Numbered from the stretch's first letter, positions 8,287-17,028 are shown. The stretch: 64,000 nt of DNA from Prevotella sp. (GCA_017615355.1 JAGAAJ010000141.1:1-64000), one strand, 5' to 3'. The notes: generated from the letters alone by a model not told the origin. Made by a program: numbers and translations.

Positions 8287-10062
8287 ATGGGAAAAAAGAA
8301 AATCAAGTTTAGCCTTGTCTACCGCGATATGTGGCAGTCGAGCGGCAAGTTCCAGCCTCGCAAGGATCAGTTAGAGCGCATCGCGCCCGTCATCATCGAT
8401 ATGGGTTGTTTCGCCCGTGTGGAGACCAACGGCGGCGCCTTTGAGCAGGTGAACCTGATGGCAGGCGAGAATCCCAATCTGGCCGTGCGCGCCTTCTGCA
8501 AGCCCTTCAACGAGGTGGGCATCCAGACGCACATGCTCGACCGCGGCCTCAATGCCCTGCGCATGTATCCCGTGCCCGACGATGTACGCGAGCTGATGTA
8601 CAAGGTGAAGAAGGCCCAGGGCGTGGACATTCCGCGTATCTTCTGCGGCCTCAACGACACACGCAACATCATCCCCTCGATCAAGTGGGCCAAGGCTGCC
8701 GGCATGATTCCGCAGGCCACGCTCTGCATCACGACGAGCCCGGTGCACACGGTAGAATACTACTCGAAGATTGCCGACGAGGTTATCGCCGCCGGAGCTG
8801 AGGAAATCTGCCTCAAGGATATGGCCGGCATCGGACAGCCTGCCCTGCTTGGTGCCCTGACGAAGAGTATCAAGACGAAGCATCCCGACATCATCATCCA
8901 GTATCACGGCCACTCAGGCCCGGGCCTCTCGATGGCCTCCATCCTCGAGGTGTGCAACAACGGCGCCGATATCATCGACACCGCCATCGAGCCGCTGAGC
9001 TGGGGCAAGGTGCATCCCGACATCATCTCCGTGCAGTCGATGCTGAAGAACGAGGGTTTCGAGGTGGCCGATTTGAATATGAACGCCTACATGCAGGCGC
9101 GCACGCTCACGCAGGAGTTCATCGACGACTGGCTGGGCTATTTCATCAATCCCGCCAACAAGCACATGTCGAGCCTGCTGCTCGGCAGCGGTCTGCCTGG
9201 CGGCATGATGGGCTCGATGATGGCCGACCTCGGTCCTATCCAGAAGATGATCAACAAGCTGCGCACGGCGAAGGGCGAGCCCGAGCTGACGATGGACGAC
9301 ATGCTGGTAAAACTGTTCAACGAGGTAGAGTATGTATGGCCTCGCGTCGGCTATCCTCCATTGGTCACGCCGTTCTCGCAATACACGAAGAACATCGCCC
9401 TGATGAACCTCCTCACGATGGAGCAGGGCAAGGGCCGCTATGTGATGATGGACGACGCCATCTGGGGCATGATCCTCGGCAAGAGCGGCAAGGTGCCCGG
9501 CACCATCGACCCCGAGTTCGTCGAGCTGGCCAAGAAGCAGGGCCGCGAGTTCACCGACGTCGACCCGCACACGCTGCTGCCCAACGCCCTCGACGGTTTC
9601 AAGAAGGAGATGGACGAGAACGGCTGGGACTACGGTCAGGACAACGAGGAGCTGTTTGAGCTGGCCATGCACCCCGAGCAGTACCGTCCGTTCAAGAGCG
9701 GTCAGGCCAAGAAACAGCTGCTGGCCGACATCCAGAAGGCCAAGGACGCCAAGCTGGGCGGCGCCAAGATCAGCCCCGAGGAGCTGGCAGCCTTCAAGCA
9801 CGCCAAGGCCGACGCCGTGAAGAGCCCGTTGGCCGGACAGCTCATCTGGAGCTTCGGCGGAGAGGGCGTTCCCGCTGCCTGCATCGAGCCGTTCATCGGT
9901 CAGACCTACAAGGAGGGCGACATCTTCTGCTACCTACAGACGAAGTGGGGCGAGATAGTCGAGATTCCTGCTGCCCTCGGCGGCAAGCTCGTCGACCTCA
10001 GCGTCAAGCCCGGTCAGCAGATTCGTCAGGGTGACACCATCGCCTGGATAGAGCGCGCATGA
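8287..10062 (+). CDS. Divergent pyruvate/oxaloacetate carboxyltransferase (OadA/PycB-like) with atypical biotinyl domain
   Basis: A 591-residue cytoplasmic protein of the carboxyltransferase family (oxaloacetate decarboxylase alpha, pyruvate carboxylase subunit B). Family features in order: RDMWQSS near the N-terminus (family RDxxQS), the active-site lysine in CLKDMAG, and HGHSG in place of the usual HTHDTSG. A helical region then leads to a C-terminal biotinyl-like domain. There the expected MKM becomes TKW (residues 552-554), so the lysine survives in a different setting. I see no biotin carboxylase or OadB gene nearby. The stop overlaps the next ATG (ATGA), so both genes are probably translated together. 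Activity uncertain; family confident. Confidence 0.82.
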   Translation: MGKKKIKFSLVYRDMWQSSGKFQPRKDQLERIAPVIIDMGCFARVETNGGAFEQVNLMAGENPNLAVRAFCKPFNEVGIQTHMLDRGLNALRMYPVPDDVRELMYKVKKAQGVDIPRIFCGLNDTRNIIPSIKWAKAAGMIPQATLCITTSPVHTVEYYSKIADEVIAAGAEEICLKDMAGIGQPALLGALTKSIKTKHPDIIIQYHGHSGPGLSMASILEVCNNGADIIDTAIEPLSWGKVHPDIISVQSMLKNEGFEVADLNMNAYMQARTLTQEFIDDWLGYFINPANKHMSSLLLGSGLPGGMMGSMMADLGPIQKMINKLRTAKGEPELTMDDMLVKLFNEVEYVWPRVGYPPLVTPFSQYTKNIALMNLLTMEQGKGRYVMMDDAIWGMILGKSGKVPGTIDPEFVELAKKQGREFTDVDPHTLLPNALDGFKKEMDENGWDYGQDNEELFELAMHPEQYRPFKSGQAKKQLLADIQKAKDAKLGGAKISPEELAAFKHAKADAVKSPLAGQLIWSFGGEGVPAACIEPFIGQTYKEGDIFCYLQTKWGEIVEIPAALGGKLVDLSVKPGQQIRQGDTIAWIERA

Positions 10063-11021
10063 AGATCGTAGTCCTCGACGGCTTTTCGGCCAATCCGGGC
10101 GACATGTCCTGGATAGCGCTGGAGGAAATGGGCGACCTGACCGTCTACGACCGCACGCCGGCCGAAGAGACGGTAGCAAGGGCTGCCGACGCAGAGATTG
10201 TGCTCACCAACAAGGTCGTCATAGGACGGCGCGAGATGGAGCAGCTGCCCCACCTCAGGTATATCGGAGTGCTGGCCACAGGCTATAATGTCGTAGATAT
10301 CGCCGCTGCCCACGAGCACGGCATCATCGTGACCAACGTGCCGGCCTACAGCACGGAGAGTGTGGCACAGATGGTGTTTGCCCATCTGCTGACCGTGACC
10401 AACCGCACGGAGCACTATGCCCAAGAGAACCGCGACGGCCGATGGAGCCGCAACCCCGACTTCTGCTATTGGGATGCGCCCGTACATGAGCTCGCAGGCA
10501 AGACCTTCGGCATCGTAGGACTCGGCAACATAGGCCAGCGAGTGGCACAGATAGCCCTCGCCTTCGGCATGAAAGTGAAGGCCCTGACCAGCAAGTCCGC
10601 CCATCAGCTGCCACAAGGCATAGAGAAAGTCGGTCTCGAGGAGTTGCTCTCCTCGGCCGACATTCTCTCGCTTCATTGTCCGCTGACCGACGACACCCGC
10701 CACCTCATCAATGCCACTACCCTTGCGCAGATGAAGCCCACGGCCATCCTCATCAATACCGGCCGCGGCCCGTTGGTCGACGATGCCGATGTGGCACAGG
10801 CCCTGCAGGCCAACCGCCTCCACGCCTATTGTGCCGACGTGATGACTGAGGAGCCGCCCAAGGCCGACAATCCCCTGCTCCGTTGCACCAATGCCTACAT
10901 CACACCCCATATCGCCTGGGCCAGCGTCGAGGCTCGCATCCGCCTGATGGACATCGCCATCGCCAATGTCCGTGCCTTCCTCATCGGCCATCCCCAGAAC
11001 GTGATCGGGGGCGGAAATTGA
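10059..11021 (+). CDS. D-2-hydroxyacid dehydrogenase (hydroxypyruvate reductase-like)
   Basis: A 320-residue NAD(P)-dependent oxidoreductase that interconverts 2-keto acids and D-2-hydroxy acids. The nucleotide-binding motif GIVGLGNIG, the catalytic arginine in NTGRGPLVDD, the glutamate in VMTEEPP and the catalytic histidine in TPHIAWAS are all present. Overall it most resembles glycerate dehydrogenase/hydroxypyruvate reductase. It overlaps the carboxyltransferase gene by four bases, which suggests both act on small keto acids such as pyruvate, oxaloacetate or hydroxypyruvate. The exact substrate cannot be read from the sequence. Confidence 0.87.
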   Translation: MKIVVLDGFSANPGDMSWIALEEMGDLTVYDRTPAEETVARAADAEIVLTNKVVIGRREMEQLPHLRYIGVLATGYNVVDIAAAHEHGIIVTNVPAYSTESVAQMVFAHLLTVTNRTEHYAQENRDGRWSRNPDFCYWDAPVHELAGKTFGIVGLGNIGQRVAQIALAFGMKVKALTSKSAHQLPQGIEKVGLEELLSSADILSLHCPLTDDTRHLINATTLAQMKPTAILINTGRGPLVDDADVAQALQANRLHAYCADVMTEEPPKADNPLLRCTNAYITPHIAWASVEARIRLMDIAIANVRAFLIGHPQNVIGGGN

Positions 11022-11079
11022 CGTTTTTCAGTCAAAAACGACGAAAAACAGCCTATGTGTAATAAGATGTAATCGAAAA

Positions 11080-11112
11080 TTTGCGGCTTTTCTGAAAATC
11101 TTCTACTTTTGC
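11080..11112 (+). promoter_or_regulatory. Canonical Bacteroidota promoter of the TonB-domain gene
   Basis: TTTG-like -33 (ATTTGC at about 11079-11084) and a perfect -7 TACTTTTGC at 11104-11112, with about 20 bases between. The leader to the chosen ATG (11200) is about 80 bases long. Confidence 0.7.
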
Positions 11113-11199
11113 AGCGTCATGACAAACGAACAGGACTCCGGGCTTGCCCGACCGAGCATCCACGGAGCAAAAGAAAAAACTCTAAAAAAAGTAATGATT

Positions 11200-11610
11200 A
11201 TGAAGAAAATCGCATTCATGTTGTTAGTGGCCCTGCTGAGCACTACAACCATCACGGCCCAGAAGACCGTTGTATCAAAGAAACAGTCGAAGGAAGTCGT
11301 CTTCGACATCGTAGACCAAATGCCCGAGTTCCCCGGAGGACTGGATAGCCTGATGAGCTTTCTGACAAGTACCATCAAGTATCCGAAGGAGGCTATGGAC
11401 AAGAAAATTGAGGGTCGCGTGATGGTAAAATTCATCGTTGAGAAAGACGGACAGGTAAGCGAGCCGGAAATCGTCAATTCTGCCTTCCCTGCACTCGACG
11501 AGGAGGCCCTGCGCGTGATTCAATGCATGCCCAAATGGAAGCCTGGCAAGCAGAATGGAAACGTCGTGAGAGTAAGTTTCACACTACCCGTAGCTTTCCG
11601 ACTGAAATAA
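11200..11610 (+). CDS. Exported TonB C-terminal domain protein
   Basis: A 136-residue protein: signal peptide MKKIAFMLLVALLSTTTITA, a short linker, then one TonB C-terminal domain starting at MPEFPGGLDSLMSFL and including the typical GRVMVKFIVEKDGQVSEPEI. It lacks the membrane anchor and proline-rich arm of a true TonB, so it is probably a soluble periplasmic domain, perhaps binding peptides or TonB-dependent receptors. I start at ATG 11200 because the signal peptide begins there; an in-frame ATG at 11119 would add 27 non-signal residues. The next gene starts five bases after the stop, so the two are likely co-transcribed. Confidence 0.85.
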   Translation: MKKIAFMLLVALLSTTTITAQKTVVSKKQSKEVVFDIVDQMPEFPGGLDSLMSFLTSTIKYPKEAMDKKIEGRVMVKFIVEKDGQVSEPEIVNSAFPALDEEALRVIQCMPKWKPGKQNGNVVRVSFTLPVAFRLK

Positions 11611-11614
11611 GCTC

Positions 11615-13174
11615 ATGCAGAAAATCCTGACATTACTCTTTCTCTCTCTCATCATGGCAGGCTGTTCGCATAGGCAGCCCTGCCATGAAACGCTATTACA
11701 GGCAGAGCGGCTGGTCGACGAACATCCTGACTCAGCCATCCTGCTATTGGCACCCCTCAACACCGACTCGCTCTTCACCACACAGGACAGCGCCCTCTAC
11801 GGACTCGTCTTCACGGAGGCCATCCATCGCAAGGGCCTCACCTTCAACACCGACTCGCTCATAGCCAGGAGCGAACGCTACTACAGGCAACACGGCGACG
11901 ACGACAACCGACTGGCACGCAGCCTGTTGCATCATGCTATCGTGCGCTACAGCCAACAATACTTTGCCGAGGCCTTCGAGCTCATCATGCAGGCCGAGGA
12001 GATGGCTCACGAGCTGCACGACCCTGCCTTCAGCTACGAGCTGTATGCCGTGCTGGGCGATATGTACGACAACGCCAACGACAAAACCACCACGCTCGAC
12101 TACTACCATCGCTCGCTGAATGCCGCACGACAGGCCGGCAACGAACAATGGACGGCCCGGATGCTGAACAACCTGGCCACCACCTTCGACCAGTTGGGCC
12201 AGCGCGACAGCTTCATCTCCTACATGAAACAAGTGGAGCCGCTGCTGCCCAAGCTCGACGGAGAGATTCGCGCCGTAGCACTCTGCAACTGGGGAAGCTA
12301 CCAGCTGAATGAGGGCGACACGATGGCAGCCAAGCAGAATCTGCTGCAGGCCCTGAGGCTGACCTATCTGGACAAGGCCAACCTGCTGCTGGCCGCCATA
12401 GCCAAGGGCGAGGGCAACATCGACCGGGCCGTAGAGCTGTGGTACCAGACGTTGCAGGCAGACGAGCCCGACCTGCAGATCAGCGCCTACGAACAGCTCA
12501 TCAGCCACTACAACCGGCAGCAGGACTACAGCAAGAGCAACAACCTCGCGCTACGCCTGAACCATATCTATCGCGACAGCTACGAACTAAGCGACCGCAC
12601 GGGCATCGTCGGCATGAAGCAACAATACGAGCGTGCACAGTCGGAACGACGGCAGTACAGGCTCATCATCACCCTCCTGGCCATCGTCTCACTACTGCTG
12701 CTGCTACTGTTGGCTCTGAGCTACTACCATCGCTGGCGCATACGACGCTACAACCGGCTGGTAAGCGACATCTCGACACAGCTCACAGACATGGAGCAGC
12801 TGCGGCAGAAACTGGCCCAGCAACAGCAGACCGACCAGCAGCAGCAACTGCTCGCCACCGACATCACCGCCCACCTGCACACCCTCGTCCAGCGAGGCCA
12901 GCCAGCCACCGAAGCCGACTGGACGGCACTCGTGGATGCCTATCGCCAGCATTGTCCGCAGTTTCTGACCATGCTCTCAGACATCAGCAGCCTGCAGCCG
13001 CGCGAACTCAACGTCTGCCTGCTCATCCGCCTGCGTTTCCAACCCTCGGAAGTGGCCGTGCTCACCGCCTCGTCGCCCCAGTCGGTCACCAACCTCCGCG
13101 TCCGTCTGCTGCAAAAAGTGTTCCATCAGAAGGGCGGCGCCCGCGACTTCGACGAGCAACTGCGCGACTGCTAA
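11615..13174 (+). CDS. TPR lipoprotein-like membrane regulator with C-terminal helix-turn-helix
   Basis: A 519-residue protein. The N-terminus MQKILTLLFLSLIMAGC is a lipobox-type signal. About ten helical TPR-like repeats (residues 30-340) precede one strong membrane segment of mostly leucine near residue 350-370, then a glutamine-rich coiled region. The C-terminal about 70 residues (LQPRELNVCLLIRLRFQPS) resemble the LuxR-like HTH of Bacteroidota TPR-HTH regulators. Such proteins sense something outside and regulate genes inside. A lipid anchor and an internal membrane pass together are awkward, so the first segment may be an uncleaved anchor. Co-transcribed with the TonB-domain gene. Confidence 0.8.
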   Translation: MQKILTLLFLSLIMAGCSHRQPCHETLLQAERLVDEHPDSAILLLAPLNTDSLFTTQDSALYGLVFTEAIHRKGLTFNTDSLIARSERYYRQHGDDDNRLARSLLHHAIVRYSQQYFAEAFELIMQAEEMAHELHDPAFSYELYAVLGDMYDNANDKTTTLDYYHRSLNAARQAGNEQWTARMLNNLATTFDQLGQRDSFISYMKQVEPLLPKLDGEIRAVALCNWGSYQLNEGDTMAAKQNLLQALRLTYLDKANLLLAAIAKGEGNIDRAVELWYQTLQADEPDLQISAYEQLISHYNRQQDYSKSNNLALRLNHIYRDSYELSDRTGIVGMKQQYERAQSERRQYRLIITLLAIVSLLLLLLLALSYYHRWRIRRYNRLVSDISTQLTDMEQLRQKLAQQQQTDQQQQLLATDITAHLHTLVQRGQPATEADWTALVDAYRQHCPQFLTMLSDISSLQPRELNVCLLIRLRFQPSEVAVLTASSPQSVTNLRVRLLQKVFHQKGGARDFDEQLRDC

Positions 13175-13204
13175 CCCTTAGTCATCTCCAAAGGCTCAAA
13201 AAAA

Positions 13205-13237
13205 AGAGGGTGTGTCAGACACATCCTCTTGTTTTAG
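13205..13237 (+). terminator. Rho-independent terminator after the TPR-HTH gene
   Basis: The stem AGAGGGTGTGTC pairs with GACACATCCTCT around a tiny loop, followed by TGTTTT. It lies between two convergent genes and may serve both. Confidence 0.8.
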
Positions 13238-13286
13238 TATGAAGAAAGGATAGGCGGAATTACTCCTCAACCTCCTCTTCAATAGT

Positions 13287-13667
13287 CTATTGAGCAGCAG
13301 CCTGAGCCTCTTGAATCATAGCAGTAGCCGTCTCAGCGGTCTCTGCGAACTGAGTGGAAATGGTGGTTAAGCTGTCTGCAATCTCCTTCGAGTACTGATC
13401 CTGATACCTAGCCATCTCCTGAACAGCAACATTGAAGTTCTGAACGGCAGTATTGTAATCCTCGTAAGTGTCAAACTGACCAAGAGCCTCAACGGAGCAA
13501 ACGGCGGGAGCCATCTCCTTTACAGTCTCCCAAGCCTTCATAGCCTCAGGACTCATAGTCTCATCTTCAGTCTCCGAAGCCTTCTTAGACTCAGGACTTG
13601 TAGTCTTACCACAAGAAGCGAAAATCATTGAAACGGCAACAAGTGCCATGAAAAACTTTTTTTTCAT
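13287..13667 (-). CDS. Small acidic lipoprotein of unknown function
   Basis: A 126-residue predicted lipoprotein with the signal MKKKFFMALVAVSMIFASC. After an acidic Ser/Glu-rich linker comes a mainly helical region rich in Ala, Glu, Gln and Thr that ends in EAQAAAQ, suggesting a helical bundle or coiled coil. I recognise no family. A good -7 box (TAACTTTGC on the minus strand, 13727-13735) precedes it. Its base composition is lower in GC than the genes before it. Confidence 0.7.
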   Translation of the reverse strand: MKKKFFMALVAVSMIFASCGKTTSPESKKASETEDETMSPEAMKAWETVKEMAPAVCSVEALGQFDTYEDYNTAVQNFNVAVQEMARYQDQYSKEIADSLTTISTQFAETAETATAMIQEAQAAAQ

Positions 13668-13726
13668 TTTTTTGAATATTAAATTAGTGATACAATAAAA
13701 GTTATTTGTTTTCTTTCATTCGGGCT

Positions 13727-13735
13727 GCAAAGTTA
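13727..13735 (-). promoter_or_regulatory. -7 box of the small lipoprotein gene
   Basis: The reverse complement reads TAACTTTGC, about 60 bases before the ATG at 13667. Confidence 0.55.
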
Positions 13736-13839
13736 AGGATTTCGTTTCTTACAACCTCTAAAAAACACTAAAAAAACAACAAAAACGAATGTGAAAGTTT
13801 TTAAAATACACTTTATCCCTGCCATTTTCTGCCTCTTTG

Positions 13840-13956
13840 TTCTGCTGAAGAAGCTGTTTATTTTGCTGAAGAAGCTGTTTATTCTGCTGAAGAGGCTGTT
13901 TATATTGCTGAGGAGCCTCCTTATGAAATTTTGGAGGCTCCGCAATTATTTTTGGA
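13840..13956 (+). repeat. 21-bp tandem repeat array 1
   Basis: About five and a half imperfect 21-bp units, with cores GCTGAAGAAGCTGTTTATT changing to GGAGCCTCCTTATG and GGAGGCTCCGC toward 13956. The array is open in several frames and would encode 7-residue repeats (LLKKLFI-like, ending KFWRLRN). It overlaps the last codons of the primase gene. Related arrays lie at 33187-33300 (same strand sense) and 55637-55765 (opposite strand). Confidence 0.85.
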
Positions 13957-14901
13957 GCGTAGATAATAGTCGCTGAAGTCCTTGCAATCCGGAGGCAGCT
14001 GATGGCGAATCAAACCGGGCAGCACCTCCTTCAGCTGGAGGAAGAGGCGCTCGCCGGGCAGGTCGTTGTCGGGGAACATGCCAAACTTAGTTGAGAGTTC
14101 AGAGTTTAGAGTTGAGAGAAGTTTCATATCCGCAGGCTTGAGCAGGGTGGCGGAGGGGATGGCGATGGCCTTGTGGCCGGCTGAGAGCATGGCCCAGCAG
14201 TCGGAGCAGCCTTCGGTGATGAAGAGCGTTTCGCCAGGACGGAGGCGGTTCAGCACAGGCAGGTTGTAGATGCCGCACTCGGAGCCTTGCGGGAAGCGGA
14301 AGCGGGGAACCCCCTCCAAACCTCCCCGAGGGGAGGCTTTTTTGTCCCCCTCGGGGGACGGCAGGGGGGTCAGATTCCTGTTCTGTATGCCTATCAGCTT
14401 GCCCTCGCGGTCGTAATAGGGTATCTGCAGCCAAGGCACTCCCTGCTTGTCCTTCCACGATGTCAGTCGGCACCAACGAACGACTCTCGGATCAATCCTG
14501 CGCTCATCATAGAGGAAGTGGCGGGCCTCAGGAGAGAGCCAAGGATGCTCGAAGAAACGGGCATAGCGAGAAGCACAAAAAGCCTCACCCCCAGCCCCTC
14601 TCCGAGTGGAGAGGGGAGTAGATAGCGAGCTGCTCATTATTATGTTGTTCTCGTCTGCCAACCACTTCGTGGCCTCGAGAAACGGCTTGTGCAGGTAGTT
14701 CATCACCAGGTCGATAGGTCCGCCGTGGGCCCCGCAGCTCCAGCATCTATACGTGTTTCTCTTGATGCTGAACGTCATCGAGGCGTGGTGGTCGTCGTGG
14801 AACGGGCAGAGGCATTTGTGCCGTGTGACCTGCAATCCAAGTCGCTCTGCGACCCCCTCGATGGGGAGGTCGCGGAGCTTCTGCAATTCATACTTTTCCA
14901 T
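13921..14901 (-). CDS. CHC2 zinc-finger / TOPRIM primase of a mobile-type module
   Basis: A 326-residue DnaG-like primase. The zinc-binding CHC2 finger is at residues 30-60 (CPFHDD, then YRCWSCGAHGG). The TOPRIM part follows with ETLFITEGCSDCWAML and an acidic FPDNDLPGE. The helicase-binding domain of chromosomal DnaG is missing, as in plasmid or phage primases. Its ATG overlaps the stop of the upstream gene as TGATG, so translation is coupled. Two linkers carry GC-rich palindromic inserts (14302-14372, 14580-14622) and a 7-bp repeat (14090-14117, LSTLNSELS). The C-terminus runs into the 21-bp array, so it may have been remodelled. Confidence 0.78.
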   Translation of the reverse strand: MEKYELQKLRDLPIEGVAERLGLQVTRHKCLCPFHDDHHASMTFSIKRNTYRCWSCGAHGGPIDLVMNYLHKPFLEATKWLADENNIIMSSSLSTPLSTRRGAGGEAFCASRYARFFEHPWLSPEARHFLYDERRIDPRVVRWCRLTSWKDKQGVPWLQIPYYDREGKLIGIQNRNLTPLPSPEGDKKASPRGGLEGVPRFRFPQGSECGIYNLPVLNRLRPGETLFITEGCSDCWAMLSAGHKAIAIPSATLLKPADMKLLSTLNSELSTKFGMFPDNDLPGERLFLQLKEVLPGLIRHQLPPDCKDFSDYYLRSKNNCGASKIS

Positions 14902-16211
14902 CAGCATTTGCGGTTAAGGTAGGCCTCGGTCTTGGTATAGAGGTTTGTCTGCTCATTGAAGACGATCAATCCGCGATGCACCCATACACGCAGCTGGCGC
15001 TTGGTACCTTCCTTGGACTTGCCAGAGCTTACGCGAAGTGCCTCCAGCTGCTGTTCGCTGAACGTGTTGCCCTTGATGTCGTCGAGCATGTTGGCAGGTA
15101 TGGCCTTGGAGGCCTCGGCCGTGCTTGTGTCGCCATCTTTCAGCATGTCGCCCAGCACCTGGTACTTGCTCCACATGTCGTGAAAAACCAGCCACTCCAC
15201 CACGTCGCCCATTGAGCGGCTCCAGGTCATATTGTTGAGTGCCCACATGCAGCAGCCAGCCTTCCAGGCCGATATCAGACTTCTCTTTCCCATGTCCCAT
15301 AGGCAGTCGTTGTCGGTGAGGTCGCCCAGTTCGGCCACGTCGTTTGCCAAACGCTCGATGAGCTTGTTCAGGGGCTTGATGACATAGTGTCCCTTACAGT
15401 TGTCGAGACGTGCCAGGTACTCGTCCAGCTTCTGGTAGAACTCGTCGTTGAACTTGCCGATGCGAGGTATCTTTCCGTCGCGGTTGCCTCGTGGCTTATA
15501 GGAGAAGACCATGCGGCCCAGCGTTCCGTCGAAGAGGTTGTACTTGAAGAACTGTCTTGCGCGGACAGGGGTAGTACTGATCGTGAGATTGGTTCTCAAA
15601 AGTGCCGAGCCCGTGATGCCATCAATTGTAGCTCTGAGTGCATTGTACACCTCTCTGTCCCACATCAGACGCAGCATCTGAGTGACCTGTTTGTGGGAGC
15701 CGCAAAGGTTGTCGAGCTGCTCAATCTCCTTGAGGTCGATATAGGTGGTCAGCCCTCCATGCTCCTGACAAGCCATCTGCGCTTTCAGGTAGCCCGGCTT
15801 TGAACAGTCGGCGGGGAGGAATCTCAGCAGGGGGAACACCTCCTCCGGACGGTCTTTCGACTGAGAGCGCTTCTTGCAGGTCTTCTGATACTGAAGGAAC
15901 TTCTTCAATTCCTCCGCATCCTCCTGACGGAAGTCGCGGTTGCAGGCTTCCACCAATAGTCCCAGTTGACCCTTGTTTCCAGCACTATCAGCTATCAAAG
16001 CAGCCTGCTGACCGCACATTTCAAGCCATTGGCCGCTGGGATACTGAAATTCTGCCTGACTGATTTTGGTGGCCAAAATCGGAGAAAGCATGGGTAAGAG
16101 AGGTGCATGCATGTCAAAACTGGTCTGCGAGAGCAGTAGTTTGAAACATTCTGTGCCCTTACCAAGGTTTGGCATCGTGGGCGCTACGGGTTTAGTAATG
16201 TCGTATTTCAT
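14901..16211 (-). CDS. DUF3987-like (VirE/primase-associated) ATPase
   Basis: A 436-residue protein. ADSAGNKGQL near residue 75 lines up with the Walker-A-like segment of Bacteroidota DUF3987 proteins, and TISTTPVRARQFF with the following TPGAMRRFF-type motif, recalled from memory and not from a search. DUF3987 proteins are helicase-like and occur next to primases in mobile regions. The C-terminal part (GKSKEGTKRQLRVWVHRGL) looks like a winged-helix or HTH. It lies just downstream of an inverted iteron repeat and is coupled by TGATG to the primase. Role in element replication is inferred. Confidence 0.6.
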   Translation of the reverse strand: MKYDITKPVAPTMPNLGKGTECFKLLLSQTSFDMHAPLLPMLSPILATKISQAEFQYPSGQWLEMCGQQAALIADSAGNKGQLGLLVEACNRDFRQEDAEELKKFLQYQKTCKKRSQSKDRPEEVFPLLRFLPADCSKPGYLKAQMACQEHGGLTTYIDLKEIEQLDNLCGSHKQVTQMLRLMWDREVYNALRATIDGITGSALLRTNLTISTTPVRARQFFKYNLFDGTLGRMVFSYKPRGNRDGKIPRIGKFNDEFYQKLDEYLARLDNCKGHYVIKPLNKLIERLANDVAELGDLTDNDCLWDMGKRSLISAWKAGCCMWALNNMTWSRSMGDVVEWLVFHDMWSKYQVLGDMLKDGDTSTAEASKAIPANMLDDIKGNTFSEQQLEALRVSSGKSKEGTKRQLRVWVHRGLIVFNEQTNLYTKTEAYLNRKC

Positions 16212-16240
16212 TGTATTACAGCTTTTTAGATAAAAATTGA

Positions 16241-16408
16241 TTGGCCTGGCGTTTCAGCGTTTCAGCGTTTCAGTAGGGGGGTAGACAGGGTTTCAGTCCC
16301 TTCATTTAGATTATAACTTACTAGTTATTAGATAGTTATAGGAATAAAGAGAGAATGTGATACCCCTTCTTGATCCCTGAAACGCTGAAACGCTGAAACG
16401 CCTTGGCC
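16241..16408. repeat. Iteron-type inverted repeat element A
   Basis: Left arm 16248-16273 is three 8-bp units GCGTTTCA in a row plus edges; right arm 16377-16402 is its perfect 26-bp reverse complement (TGAAACGC x3). The 103-bp spacer is AT-rich in its middle (TAACTTACTAGTTATTAG) with GGGGGGTA and TACCCC near its ends. TTGGCC stands outside both arms (16241-16246 and 16403-16408), like a target-site duplication. The element fills the gap between the small gene and the DUF3987-like gene. Confidence 0.9.
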
Positions 16409-16412
16409 GTGA

Positions 16413-16823
16413 TTACTTACTCATTACTCTATAAGGGCTTTCCTCTACAAGGCCTTTCATCGCCTGGCGCAGCTCGTTGCACACTCCGATGGCGTAGCCG
16501 TCGACGGTGAAGTCCGGCCCTTTCTTCATCGGCTTGAAGTTAGGGCGCAGCGAGCCGTCGTCCTTGAGCGTGATGGTGATGAACTCGCCGACGAAGACGT
16601 GTGGATTGCGCTTCTCGGCCTGTGGAAGGGTCTCGACGAAAGAGTAATGATCCTGCGTGTCGCGTGTGAGCGCGCCCGTGTACATCTTACCAATCTTCGT
16701 CCTGCGGTCGCTCAGCAGGAATGTCTTCACATCCATGCAGAGGTCCGTGTTGGGGTGCAGGTTTCCGCCTGCGGGGTTGTGCAGGTTTTCACCTGCGAAG
16801 TCAGCATTAAATACATTTTTCAT
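16413..16823 (-). CDS. Small protein of the primase/DUF3987 module, unknown function
   Basis: A 136-residue soluble protein with no signal or membrane segment. The C-terminal half (FVGEFITITLKDDGSLRPN, then GPDFTVDGYAIGVCNELRQ) looks like a compact alpha/beta fold; no family recognised. I start at ATG 16823 (MKNVFNADF) rather than an in-frame ATG at 16988, which would lie upstream of the -7 box at 16975-16983. It is the first gene of the module, separated from the ATPase gene by iteron element A, so a role in binding the iterons is a testable guess only. Confidence 0.6.
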   Translation of the reverse strand: MKNVFNADFAGENLHNPAGGNLHPNTDLCMDVKTFLLSDRRTKIGKMYTGALTRDTQDHYSFVETLPQAEKRNPHVFVGEFITITLKDDGSLRPNFKPMKKGPDFTVDGYAIGVCNELRQAMKGLVEESPYRVMSK

Positions 16824-16974
16824 GATAAAATTGAAAGTATTAAAATGCCTTCTTGCACTTACACGACGATATAGAAAGGCGTTATTCATCTCGTGCTCGG
16901 AGCCGTGCTCAGTTTTTGACTGCTGACTGACATCTAAAAGAAAGCAGCAGAAACTCCGATTTGGAATTCCTGCT

Positions 16975-16983
16975 GCAAAGGTA
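16975..16983 (-). promoter_or_regulatory. -7 box of the primase/DUF3987 module
   Basis: The minus strand reads TACCTTTGC, about 150 bases before the ATG of the small gene. Confidence 0.5.
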
Positions 16984-17028
16984 CGCACTATTATTCAAGC
17001 GAACTATAGTGCATAAATGTACTATAAA

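Larger units (their letters stand above)
13733..16985 (-). mobile_element. Putative primase/DUF3987 replication module (integrated element or remnant)
   Basis: On the minus strand the order is promoter (16975-16983), small gene (16413-16823), inverted iteron element (16248-16402), DUF3987-like ATPase, primase, 21-bp repeat array. A helicase-like protein coupled to a primase, next to iteron-like repeats, is the layout of a replication module. No integrase, relaxase or clear ends are visible, so the limits given are only those of the repeat array and the promoter. Confidence 0.4.

Noticed and set aside
13733..13976. Open frames of 60-70 codons over the 21-bp array (both strands); same at 33047-33379 and 55569-55781
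   Set aside because: They only translate the repeat units; no start context or promoter is convincing. Kept as repeat features instead.
16824..16988. Longer start of the small module gene
   Set aside because: The extra codons cover the -7 box and leader; ATG 16823 fits better.
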